DNA of 9,901 bases from Bacilli bacterium (lineage in GTDB: Bacteria > Bacillota_I > Bacilli_A > RFN20 > CAG-288), in contig CAAGIQ010000001.1 in NCBI GenBank assembly GCA_900769965.1, forward strand, positions 1 through 9,901, given 5' to 3'. Within the stretch, counting starts at the first letter, position 1; each line of letters starts with the position of its first letter. Both the position numbers and the translations under genes were made by a program. Of the stretch, positions 1-6,652 are shown piece after piece. Below the pieces are notes generated by a model. It had not been told where the DNA came from and ran no database searches. It worked only from the letters and a program-made list of their open reading frames with translations.

Positions 1-2
1 AT

Positions 3-590
3 AAGGAACTATATCTTTTTAAGGAAGCTAAAAGTTTCTCCGATTCTTCCTCAACTCTTTATAAATGCGTCGATTATATCGAAAAACATAAGGGAACTTC
101 AGTAATAACTTATAACTACGATACTAATTTAGAATATTTGCTTAAGAAAAGAGGTTTAAGATATTGTACTGTTTACGATGATGGATCTTTTATCGCTAAT
201 GATTCTATAGTCGATATCTATCACGTTCATGGTTTATTGCCTTATGAAAAATATGATGAAGATAGATTTAGAGATTCTTTGATCTTCAACGAATCCGAAT
301 ATTTCTATTTGTATAACAACCCGTATTCCTGGAATATCTCGAAACAACTTCACGATTTTAAATTCAACGAATGCATTTTTATAGGGATTTCTCTAACCGA
401 TCCAAATATGAAGAGACTATTGGAGTTAGCTTCTAACTATTTCAAGTTTAACTTCATATTCATGAAAAGGGAAAAAGGGTTTAGCGAGAAGACGTTTATC
501 GATGTTACAAACTATTTCTTCACCTATGATCTAATTACTATTTGGATCGATGAATACGAAGAAATTGGCAGTTATCTGGAGATGATTTAA
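3..590 (+). CDS. SIR2-like domain protein, 5' partial
   Basis: This frame is open from the left edge, so the gene begins outside the window; 195 C-terminal residues are visible. A TTG at 138 is internal, because clear SIR2 sequence lies upstream of it. Numbering visible residues from position 3, the motif ITYNYD (35-40) matches the NAD-binding N-x-D segment, HVHG (74-77) matches the catalytic-histidine motif, and FIGISLTDPN (126-135) is typical of SIR2_2-type proteins. The key Asn (N38), Asp (D40) and His (H76) are all present, so the enzyme looks intact. Known for the family: such domains cleave NAD+, often as abortive-infection effectors in phage defence. There is no extra domain after the SIR2 fold, and any N-terminal domain is not visible. 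The stop lies 1 nt before the next gene, so the gene is likely co-transcribed with the two membrane proteins downstream. A role in defence is inferred. Confidence 0.85.
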   Translation, partial: KELYLFKEAKSFSDSSSTLYKCVDYIEKHKGTSVITYNYDTNLEYLLKKRGLRYCTVYDDGSFIANDSIVDIYHVHGLLPYEKYDEDRFRDSLIFNESEYFYLYNNPYSWNISKQLHDFKFNECIFIGISLTDPNMKRLLELASNYFKFNFIFMKREKGFSEKTFIDVTNYFFTYDLITIWIDEYEEIGSYLEMI

Positions 591-591
591 C

Positions 592-1692
592 ATGGAAGAA
601 AAGAAAGTTATCGATATATATCCAACTAAGAAGACTAGAAGAGTTCTTTCTTTTTTAGGTGACTTTTTTATCAATTTCATCTTAACTATCTTCATTTTTA
701 ATATGATCGTTCTTCCTATTGCAAAGTATTCTTCTTCATATAAAACAAAGTATGAAGAATCTAGAATTAAAGAGAATCAAAAGATCGATATGCTCTATAA
801 GAAGTCTCTACTTTTTTACGAAGAGGAAGAGAAAAGATATAACTTTACTGAAAGCATTGAGATAACGGGTAAAAAACTTATCTCTTATCACATCTATAAA
901 GATGATCTCTCAAATAATGTCTTTTACACTTACTTCAGTTCAATAGGTACAGAAGATGAGTTAATTAATTTATATGAGTCTAATATAGGAACATATGATT
1001 TCTTCGATTTTAATAGTCTAGATCAAAACGGCATTCCTAATTTGAAAGAAGAATATGTCGAAGAGTTTTCTCCAATGTTTGATTCACGAGATGAAATGGG
1101 TGAAAAAGGTAAAAAAGACTACGACAGATTTATCAATAAATTCTTTTTAAACTGCTACTACGACATGATCGATGATATTAGATCTAGAGACCTAATAGTT
1201 GATGGAATAAGCTATTTAGCGTTAGAGAAGTCGATCGAGGAGAATACGAAGTTTTTAGATTTTGTTATCGTTATCTCTAGTTATGTTTCTTTTGTTGTTA
1301 GTTCAGCTCTCTTATTTGTTCTGTATCCTCTATTAACAAAAAAAGGTAAGACTTTGATGAATAAAATCATGAAAGAAGAGATAATCTACGAAGACAGTTT
1401 GAAGACTATTTCACCTTTATCTACTGTTATTTTAGCTTTATATAGAACGGTAGCATGCTTTGGATTTATCTTGTTTGTTCCTTATCCTTCGATTACTTTT
1501 AACTATCTATTTAGGTTAGATAGTTTATATATTGTAGCTCTATTTGGCTTAGGTTATATCCTTATGTCATTATTGATGATGTTCATCTCGAAATTTAACA
1601 GATCTATTTCAAATGTGCTTACGAAAACTGTAGTTATCGATACTTCATCTTTAGATGAAATCTATCGTGCGAAAGGTTATTTAGTCGAATGA
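592..1692 (+). CDS. Divergent RDD-like membrane protein with large external loop
   Basis: The product has 366 residues and about four hydrophobic segments, at roughly 18-44, 222-247, 276-296 and 310-333. Its N-terminus (RR at 16-17, D24 at the start of helix 1), the segment KGKTLMNKIM (251-260) after helix 2, and SNVLTKTVVID (340-350) after helix 4 match the layout of RDD-family proteins. The last conserved Asp of the family appears to be replaced by Asn (N341), so it is a diverged member. Between helices 1 and 2 lies a charged loop of about 175 residues. The positive-inside rule puts it outside the cell. RDD proteins have no single established function; some are implicated in ion transport or act as small membrane partners. 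A GGAG at 578-581 inside the preceding gene serves as ribosome binding site. The stop overlaps the next start (ATGA). Function is unknown. Confidence 0.8.
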   Translation: MEEKKVIDIYPTKKTRRVLSFLGDFFINFILTIFIFNMIVLPIAKYSSSYKTKYEESRIKENQKIDMLYKKSLLFYEEEEKRYNFTESIEITGKKLISYHIYKDDLSNNVFYTYFSSIGTEDELINLYESNIGTYDFFDFNSLDQNGIPNLKEEYVEEFSPMFDSRDEMGEKGKKDYDRFINKFFLNCYYDMIDDIRSRDLIVDGISYLALEKSIEENTKFLDFVIVISSYVSFVVSSALLFVLYPLLTKKGKTLMNKIMKEEIIYEDSLKTISPLSTVILALYRTVACFGFILFVPYPSITFNYLFRLDSLYIVALFGLGYILMSLLMMFISKFNRSISNVLTKTVVIDTSSLDEIYRAKGYLVE

Positions 1693-2684
1693 GTGAAGAG
1701 ATTAGAATCGAATATAAAAGACCACCGTTTTATAGAAGAGTTTTTGCTAACCTTATCGATATCATCTTGGTGGCGTTATGTTTCTTTAGCTTCTTTATCG
1801 GAATTAGGTCTATTGTAACTTCTAATAGTTCTTATAAAGAAAAAATCAGCGTGATTGACAAGACTAAGAAAGAATGCGGGTTATTCATCGAATATCAAAA
1901 TCATTATGTCGATGTAGTTACTTATCTAAACGCTCAGAAAGATTTTTCAAGTTCCAAAAAGATCAAAGAGCTCACTTCTTCAATCGATAATTTTTTAGAA
2001 TATTCGAAAGCAAATTTAAACTTAGAAGACTACGAGGAGATAAAAAATGATTATTACACCTCGTTAACTTCTGCTGATATAGTTTATGACGGAGTTAAGA
2101 TGTTTGTTATCTCAGATGGGTTATTGAAAGAAAATGAACTATGTAAGGCTCCGTTAAGTAAGTATTATGAAGTCTATTCAAATTACGTTGACTCGAGGTT
2201 GATGACCTATTTAAGCACTAAATATATAGCATATTTTGAAGCGACAAAATACATGTCGAATATGGTACTTTTTTTAGAGGTTCCTGTCGCTTATATTCTT
2301 GCTGGATTAATCGTATATCTTCTTCCACCTCTTATTTTTAAACGCGGGAGAAGAACTGTTGGAAAAGCGCTATACGGAGTTGGTTTAGTAAATAAAGACT
2401 GCTTGAATTTAAGTGGAAAACAGTTTGCTATTAGATTTGTTATATTTTATTTTGCAATTTATTTATTATCGATTGTAACTCTCGGTATTCCTATGATTAT
2501 ATCCTTCACTTTGATGGCATTTTCAAAAGGTAGACAGGGGTTTGCGGATTACATGTTGAACTTCACTGAAATAGATATGACTAAATCTACGATTTATAAT
2601 TCGTTAGATGAAATCAAAATCGACTACTTAAACGGAAGAGGAAAACCTATCGATTTCAAGATGGAAGATAGGCTCGAAAAGTAA
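1689..2684 (+). CDS. RDD family membrane protein with large external loop
   Basis: The product has 331 residues and carries clear RDD landmarks: RRVFANLID at 16-24 leading into helix 1 (about 22-42), GRRTVGKALYGVGLV at 220-234 after helix 2 (about 192-215), and GRQGFADYM at 281-289 after two closely spaced helices (about 246-280). The conserved Arg and both Asp residues (R17, D24, D287) are present. About 147 residues between helices 1 and 2 should lie outside the cell, where most RDD proteins have only a short loop. R17 and D24 fall at the same positions as in the preceding gene, and both loops begin with a similar Ser-Ser-Tyr-Lys segment, so the two are probably an old duplication. The start overlaps the upstream stop by 4 nt, and a weak AAAGG lies at 1672-1676. 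Function is unknown. Confidence 0.85.
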   Translation: MSEEIRIEYKRPPFYRRVFANLIDIILVALCFFSFFIGIRSIVTSNSSYKEKISVIDKTKKECGLFIEYQNHYVDVVTYLNAQKDFSSSKKIKELTSSIDNFLEYSKANLNLEDYEEIKNDYYTSLTSADIVYDGVKMFVISDGLLKENELCKAPLSKYYEVYSNYVDSRLMTYLSTKYIAYFEATKYMSNMVLFLEVPVAYILAGLIVYLLPPLIFKRGRRTVGKALYGVGLVNKDCLNLSGKQFAIRFVIFYFAIYLLSIVTLGIPMIISFTLMAFSKGRQGFADYMLNFTEIDMTKSTIYNSLDEIKIDYLNGRGKPIDFKMEDRLEK

Positions 2685-2704
2685 GTATTTTCACGGTTTT
2701 TATG

Positions 2705-2731
2705 TAATATTATATATACTATATAATGTTG
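2705..2731 (+). terminator. AT-only hairpin, possible weak terminator of the SIR2-RDD unit
   Basis: ATTATATA (2709-2716) and TATATAAT (2720-2727) are perfect inverted repeats around a 3-nt loop. A few further A-T and G-T pairs extend the stem to about 2705/2731. A T-rich stretch (GTTTTATTTATT) follows. It lies 20 nt after the RDD gene and before the next promoter, which is where a terminator is expected. The stem has no G-C pairs in its core, so termination would be inefficient, and it could simply be AT-rich promoter DNA. Confidence 0.35.
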
Positions 2732-2757
2732 TTTTATTTATTGCCGTTTAGTATAAT
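2729..2757 (+). promoter_or_regulatory. Sigma-A-type promoter for the LRR-ABC transporter operon
   Basis: A -35 box TTGTTT (2729-2734) and a perfect -10 box TATAAT (2752-2757) are separated by 17 bp, the optimal spacing. Transcription would begin near 2764, giving a leader of about 45 nt before the LRR gene. The next four genes follow on the same strand with short gaps, so this is the likely main promoter of the transporter operon. A second TATAAT at 2722-2727 has no good -35 box at the right distance. Confidence 0.65.
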
Positions 2758-2767
2758 GAATTAAACG
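2745..2767. promoter_or_regulatory. Inverted repeat spanning the -10 box (possible operator)
   Basis: CGTTTA (2745-2750) and TAAACG (2762-2767) are perfect inverted repeats with an 11-bp spacer that contains the -10 box. The site is well placed for a repressor to block RNA polymerase. Arms of only 6 bp in AT-rich DNA could arise by chance. No regulator gene is visible in the window. Confidence 0.35.
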
Positions 2768-2781
2768 ACATTCTTAATGTC
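2767..2781. promoter_or_regulatory. Palindrome in the operon leader (possible operator or hairpin)
   Basis: GACATT (2767-2772) and AATGTC (2776-2781) flank a CTT centre, giving a perfect 15-bp dyad just after the predicted transcription start. It could be a repressor site or a small 5' leader hairpin. It shares its first base with the preceding inverted repeat. There is no T-tract, so it is not a terminator. Confidence 0.4.
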
Positions 2782-2792
2782 AGGTTGTCTTT

Positions 2793-2811
2793 AAGGAGAT
2801 ATTAATGTATG
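2793..2811 (+). promoter_or_regulatory. Ribosome binding site with two overlapping-register ATGs
   Basis: AAGGAG (2793-2798) lies 6 nt before an out-of-frame ATG at 2805 and 10 nt before the in-frame ATG at 2809. The first ATG would encode only four residues before TAA at 2817-2819. The second gives the long exported protein and is the true start. Competition between the two could reduce translation, which is inference. Confidence 0.6.
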
Positions 2812-4731
2812 AAATCTAAGTCGTTGATCAGTATAGTAACCTTGATGTTCGCTTCATTAGCTTCATCAAGTTTTGTCAACCCTTCAAATGAAAATCCATT
2901 ATCAAAAAACTATGTAGTTAAGAGAGCGAGTGGAGATGTTTATCAATCTTTAGATGCATATGATCCATTCTGTGGAGCTGAAGTTTTATCCTCTACTTCT
3001 ACTACTACTTCTCAATCTTTTAAAGTTAGTTTAAGTTCTTCTCTTAACCAAGTTTATGCAAGAGCTTCAGTTTTAGATGGTGAAAATAAAAAGATTACTA
3101 ACATCGATTTTGCTGTAAATGAAAAAACTGATACTGCTACAGTTTTCAAAATAGGTAATCCTGATCAATTAACTACTAGTCTTACATTACCAAATAGTGT
3201 TAATGTTAACGGGACGTCATATTCGATAGATAGAATAGCCGATGGTGCTTTTAAAGGTGTAACAAACATTCAAAGTGTTAATATACCTTCTTCTATTTCA
3301 ACTATCGATGAAGACGCCTTTTTAAATGCTTCTAACCTTAAAGTCAATTTTGAAGTCGCTTCTAAACCTGCGACTCATTACTACACCGAAACTTCTACTA
3401 GCGGTGTGGAGATTAGATATGGTCAATCATTTGAACTAGTTAGTTCTTTAGTAGCCTCTGGCTTAGGCTTAAGTGAAGGTAGTTCTGGCTACGATTACTC
3501 CGCTGGATACTATGGCCAAGGCGATATGTATAAGCCATTAACTGTTTCTTACGATATTAAGAAAACTGATGGAAGTAAAGAACATAGAGAAACAGCTTTA
3601 AAACAAGTTAAAACCGGAAATGCTCAGCTATATGATGGTTTCGGTGCTCGTATCGCTGATACTTCAATTGAAGTCTTCGTCGATATTCCTCTTAACGAAG
3701 GTGAAGAAGTTTATAAAAATAGCATAAGCTTACTTAACATTTTCAAAATGAACAAACCTGAAGGTTCACCATATGTTCCATTTATTGAAAAACCTATGTC
3801 GATTAAGGTTAATCCAGAAGGTGTTACTGACTACGACGCTTCGAAATTCTTAGATGTCAAATATACTGGAGCTTCGACCTTTGGAGGCTTTACTTCAGTT
3901 TCCTGTTCTATTGAAGTAAATAGAGATGTCTATAAAGAAGTTAAGAAATCCATGTATAGAAAGAATGAAGAAAAGATCAATAACGGAACAGTTATTATTA
4001 GAACTAGATTTAACTCTTTAACTTCTGGTTCATTCTTCTTGATTAAGTATGAATCTGAAGGCGAAATAAAATCAGTTAACTATCCAATATTAGGAACTAA
4101 CTTCTTAAGAATAAATGATGACTTCGAAGCGAAGTTCATCGTTGAAAACTCATTAGTTGCGCCAGATTTTAGTGCTGATAAGATGGTTTCGTTCTCCTTA
4201 GGAGCTGTCACTTATTCTTTAGACCTATGCCAAGCTTCAACATTAAAAACAGTTGTTGGCTCGGAAGTTAATTACCGTTTTGCTGATATTGCAGTCTTCG
4301 CTAAAGATAAAGTCGATATGGGACTTATAAATAACGATACAATCTCTATCGTATTAGGTTCTATTTATACCGTGTTGTTTGCCGGTGCTGCTGTTGGACT
4401 TTACTTCTATTTGAAGAACAAATATAAGAACGATGAATTTAGAAGAATGAATACCAAAGCTTTCATTAAATCATCGATTATCGCATTCGTCTCGATAGGA
4501 ATTTTAATCTTTGCACTAGCCTTTATCTCATATAGATTCTTCATTATGAATAACTCGTTAGTAGCTTATAACCCACTTGATCCATATGTAATATTCTTCG
4601 GAGTTGCATTGATCATAGTAATTGGTTACTACTCAAAGACATTTGTAGCTATGTACAAGAACCATAAAGCTAAAGTAAAGATTGAAAAACTTAAATTGAA
4701 TGAAGATGAAGATGATGATGGTACAAAATAA
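2809..4731 (+). CDS. Exported BspA/LRR-like protein with three C-terminal membrane helices
   Basis: The product has 640 residues. A basic, hydrophobic N-terminus (about 1-22) looks like a signal peptide, probably cleaved in the LASSSF region. Residues about 122-185 resemble BspA-type leucine-rich repeats (LRR_5): motifs such as IADGAFKGVTNIQSVNIPSS and IDEDAFLNASNL show the usual Ile/Ala-Phe/Asn/Ile spacing. The rest of the roughly 480-residue outer region is not recognised and is probably beta-rich. Three membrane helices follow (about 511-535, 552-578, 591-614), then an acidic tail (NEDEDDDGTK). Topology is large domain outside, C-terminus inside. The gene is first in the sugar ABC operon, and its stop overlaps the SD of the ATPase gene, 11 nt before its start. 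This suggests an accessory or sensor protein of the importer; binding to host or substrate glycans is another possibility. No family assignment beyond the LRR-like part is possible. Confidence 0.75.
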   Translation: MKSKSLISIVTLMFASLASSSFVNPSNENPLSKNYVVKRASGDVYQSLDAYDPFCGAEVLSSTSTTTSQSFKVSLSSSLNQVYARASVLDGENKKITNIDFAVNEKTDTATVFKIGNPDQLTTSLTLPNSVNVNGTSYSIDRIADGAFKGVTNIQSVNIPSSISTIDEDAFLNASNLKVNFEVASKPATHYYTETSTSGVEIRYGQSFELVSSLVASGLGLSEGSSGYDYSAGYYGQGDMYKPLTVSYDIKKTDGSKEHRETALKQVKTGNAQLYDGFGARIADTSIEVFVDIPLNEGEEVYKNSISLLNIFKMNKPEGSPYVPFIEKPMSIKVNPEGVTDYDASKFLDVKYTGASTFGGFTSVSCSIEVNRDVYKEVKKSMYRKNEEKINNGTVIIRTRFNSLTSGSFFLIKYESEGEIKSVNYPILGTNFLRINDDFEAKFIVENSLVAPDFSADKMVSFSLGAVTYSLDLCQASTLKTVVGSEVNYRFADIAVFAKDKVDMGLINNDTISIVLGSIYTVLFAGAAVGLYFYLKNKYKNDEFRRMNTKAFIKSSIIAFVSIGILIFALAFISYRFFIMNNSLVAYNPLDPYVIFFGVALIIVIGYYSKTFVAMYKNHKAKVKIEKLKLNEDEDDDGTK

Positions 4732-4742
4732 GGAGTTGAAGT

Positions 4743-6641
4743 ATGGAAATTAGAATTAAAAATTTAACTAAAGTCTTCCCAGGCGATCCAAAGAAACACA
4801 TCCGCGATACTATCGCTGTTAAAGATTTGGATATCGTCGTTCCTGATGGTAAATTAGTCGGTTTATTAGGACCTTCTGGTTGCGGTAAATCTACTACACT
4901 TTACATGATTTCAGGTTTACAAACCCCAACCAGTGGTGAAGTTTGGTTCGGTGATCAAGAAGTCACTAACCTTGCCCCAGAAAAGAGAGGTATCGGTTTG
5001 GTTTTCCAAAACTACGCTCTTTATCCACATATGACAATCTATAAGAACATCGAGTTCCCACTAACTAATTTGAAAGTTGAAGTTCCTCTTGTTACATTCT
5101 TCAATTATGAACTCACCTATGAATATGAGTTAGAAGAAAATGATGTCGTCGATGGCATCATCAATTCCGCTAAAGTCTTAGTTAAGAAAGCTGGTATCAA
5201 AAAAGGAATGGTTTCATCTACAGTAGATGGAAAGAAATTAACTGTCAAAGTCAACTTAGTTTCTGTTTCTCCAGCGCAAAAAGATTTATACGTTGAAAAC
5301 TTCACAAAGATCATCAACGCCAAATTGGTTGATGTTAAAGAAGAACAAGCTTCTGAAGCTTTATTCGATACTTCCTTTAGAGCTAAGATCAACGCTAATT
5401 CCGACTCCGAGTTAGTTGATTTAACTTTTGTTGGTAAGCTTTCTAAAGAATTCGTTAGCGGAGCTATCGATAACACCATCAACGATTCTAAAGCAGCTTT
5501 GAAAAACTTAGGTAAAGTTGAAAGTGCTGTTATCGTTAAGACTAGAGGTGGCTATGAATTAAACGTTAGAGTTACCAAAGTCTTACGTAAGAATGTTGAT
5601 GCTTGTAAAGAAGCTGTTGATAAAGTAGTAGCCTTTAAATCATCTAAAGTCGTTATAAACAACATTGAAAACAAAGAATTCAAGAAGTTAGTTTATAAAT
5701 ACATGATTCATAACAAGATCAAGATTTCCGATCTTAAGATCTATTTCCACGATGGAGCTTCCCATATCTTCTTCAAACTCAAGAAATTGACAAAAGAACA
5801 AACTGAAAAGGTATTAGCTGATATCGGTAAAGATTTAAATTTAGATGCTACTGAGAGCGAAACAACTCAAGCTATTACTCATAGAACATTAACTAAAGAA
5901 GAGAGAAGAGACATCGTTATGGATGCTGCTAAGCTCGTTCAAGTCGATGAATACCTCGAAAGAAAGCCATCTCAACTTTCCGGTGGTCAACAACAGAGAG
6001 TTGCTATCGCCCGTGCTTTAGTTAAAAAACCAAAGGTTCTCTTACTCGATGAACCATTATCAAACCTCGATGCTCGTTTAAGATTACAAACTAGAGAAGA
6101 GATTAGAAGAATTCAACGCGAAACTGGAATTACTACCGTTTTCGTTACTCACGACCAAGAAGAAGCTATGTCCATCTCCGATCAAATCGTCGTTATGAAA
6201 CTCGGTGAATATCAACAGATGGATTCTCCTCAAAACGTCTATAACAACCCAGCTAACTTATTCGTTGCTCAATTCTTAGGTACTCCACCAATTAACGTTT
6301 TCAAAGGTGAAGTAAAAGATGGATTAGTCTATGTCGGTGATGATGTTGTTATGGAAGCTAAAGGAGTCGAAGATAAGAAAGTCTTCGTCGCTATTAGACC
6401 AGAAGGCTTTGAACTTGGCAAAGAATCCAAGACTGGATTACACTGCTCAGTCGATATGCTTCAAATCTTAGGTAGAGATATCTCTATCGTTGCCAAGAAC
6501 GAACACTGCACCAAGGATACATTTAAAGTTATCGTTAGTGGAGATGAAGATTTATCCGCTAAAGAGTTATTCTTAAATATCAAGCCAAATAAGATCTTTA
6601 TCTTCGATGGCGAAACCGAAGAAAGAATCTACGTTAAGTAA
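4743..6641 (+). CDS. Sugar ABC transporter ATPase (MsmK/UgpC type) with large insertion
   Basis: This is the nucleotide-binding subunit of a CUT1-type carbohydrate importer. It has 632 residues where relatives usually have about 360-380. The motifs are intact: Walker A GPSGCGKST (43-51), Q-loop Q89, signature LSGGQQQ (412-418), Walker B VLLLDEP (432-438), D-loop NLDA (441-444) and H-loop H470. The C-terminal region (about 515-630) is the MalK-like TOBE/OB domain, with the typical IRPEGF segment at 551-556. About 270 residues are inserted after YKNIEFPL (100-107), in the helical subdomain between Q-loop and signature. The normal sequence resumes near LTKEERRDIV (383-392). The frame stays open and in register, so this is a real insertion and not a frameshift. 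AAGGAG (4730-4735) overlaps the upstream stop. Mycoplasma homologs of unusual length are known from memory, so the insertion may be a wider mollicute trait. Confidence 0.93.
   Translation: MEIRIKNLTKVFPGDPKKHIRDTIAVKDLDIVVPDGKLVGLLGPSGCGKSTTLYMISGLQTPTSGEVWFGDQEVTNLAPEKRGIGLVFQNYALYPHMTIYKNIEFPLTNLKVEVPLVTFFNYELTYEYELEENDVVDGIINSAKVLVKKAGIKKGMVSSTVDGKKLTVKVNLVSVSPAQKDLYVENFTKIINAKLVDVKEEQASEALFDTSFRAKINANSDSELVDLTFVGKLSKEFVSGAIDNTINDSKAALKNLGKVESAVIVKTRGGYELNVRVTKVLRKNVDACKEAVDKVVAFKSSKVVINNIENKEFKKLVYKYMIHNKIKISDLKIYFHDGASHIFFKLKKLTKEQTEKVLADIGKDLNLDATESETTQAITHRTLTKEERRDIVMDAAKLVQVDEYLERKPSQLSGGQQQRVAIARALVKKPKVLLLDEPLSNLDARLRLQTREEIRRIQRETGITTVFVTHDQEEAMSISDQIVVMKLGEYQQMDSPQNVYNNPANLFVAQFLGTPPINVFKGEVKDGLVYVGDDVVMEAKGVEDKKVFVAIRPEGFELGKESKTGLHCSVDMLQILGRDISIVAKNEHCTKDTFKVIVSGDEDLSAKELFLNIKPNKIFIFDGETEERIYVK
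5100..5330 (+). repeat. Insertion repeat unit A (protein level)
   Basis: ATPase residues about 120-196 form a unit that reads strand, helix (VVDGIINSAKVLVKKAG), strand pair (around DGKKLTVKVNLV), helix (YVENFTKIINAK). It aligns by eye with unit B in the same order of elements. Shared landmarks include a Gly closing the first helix, an Asp/Gly-Gly turn followed by L-x-V-x-V, and a closing Lys-rich amphipathic helix. DNA identity is not obvious, so the duplication is old. Confidence 0.5.
5406..5648 (+). repeat. Insertion repeat unit B (protein level)
   Basis: ATPase residues about 222-302 form the second unit: strand (SELVDLTFVGKLS), helix (VSGAIDNTINDSKAALKNLG), strand pair (around RGGYELNVRVTKV), helix (CKEAVDKVVAFK). 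It is the counterpart of unit A. The match is visible mainly in SAKVLVKKAG against DSKAALKNLG and in LTVKV against LNVRV. Confidence 0.5.
5676..5840 (+). repeat. Insertion repeat unit C, divergent (protein level)
   Basis: ATPase residues about 312-366 again read helix (FKKLVYKYMIHNK), strand pair (ISDLKIYFHDG then HIFFKLKKL), helix (KEQTEKVLADIGKDL). The order of elements matches units A and B, but sequence similarity is weak, so its membership in the repeat family is tentative. Confidence 0.35.
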
Positions 6642-6652
6642 TAGGTGCTAAT

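Larger units (their letters stand above)
5070..5876 (+). other. Inserted domain in ABC ATPase helical subdomain
   Basis: This codes for residues about 110-378 of the ATPase, which have no counterpart in ordinary MalK/MsmK proteins. The segment is lysine-rich and shows alternating amphipathic helices and beta-strand pairs. I do not recognise it as a known domain. In the canonical fold the insertion point is in the helical subdomain, which contacts the permease coupling helices, so the extra domain should project from the cytoplasmic face near the membrane. Boundaries are judged by eye against the family consensus and may be off by several residues. Confidence 0.75.

Noticed and set aside
138..140. 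TTG as start of the first gene
   Set aside because: The same frame is open to the left edge and contains the SIR2 motif ITYNYD upstream of it, so the TTG is an internal Leu codon.
5117..5482. Reverse-strand open frame inside the ATPase insertion
   Set aside because: It lies wholly within a well-supported gene, has no recognisable motifs and is explained by codon bias on the opposite strand.
4743..6641. ATPase gene as a frameshifted or fused pair of genes
   Set aside because: One frame runs through without a stop, both flanks belong to a single ATPase domain, and the inserted part has ordinary codon use, so it is a genuine insertion.
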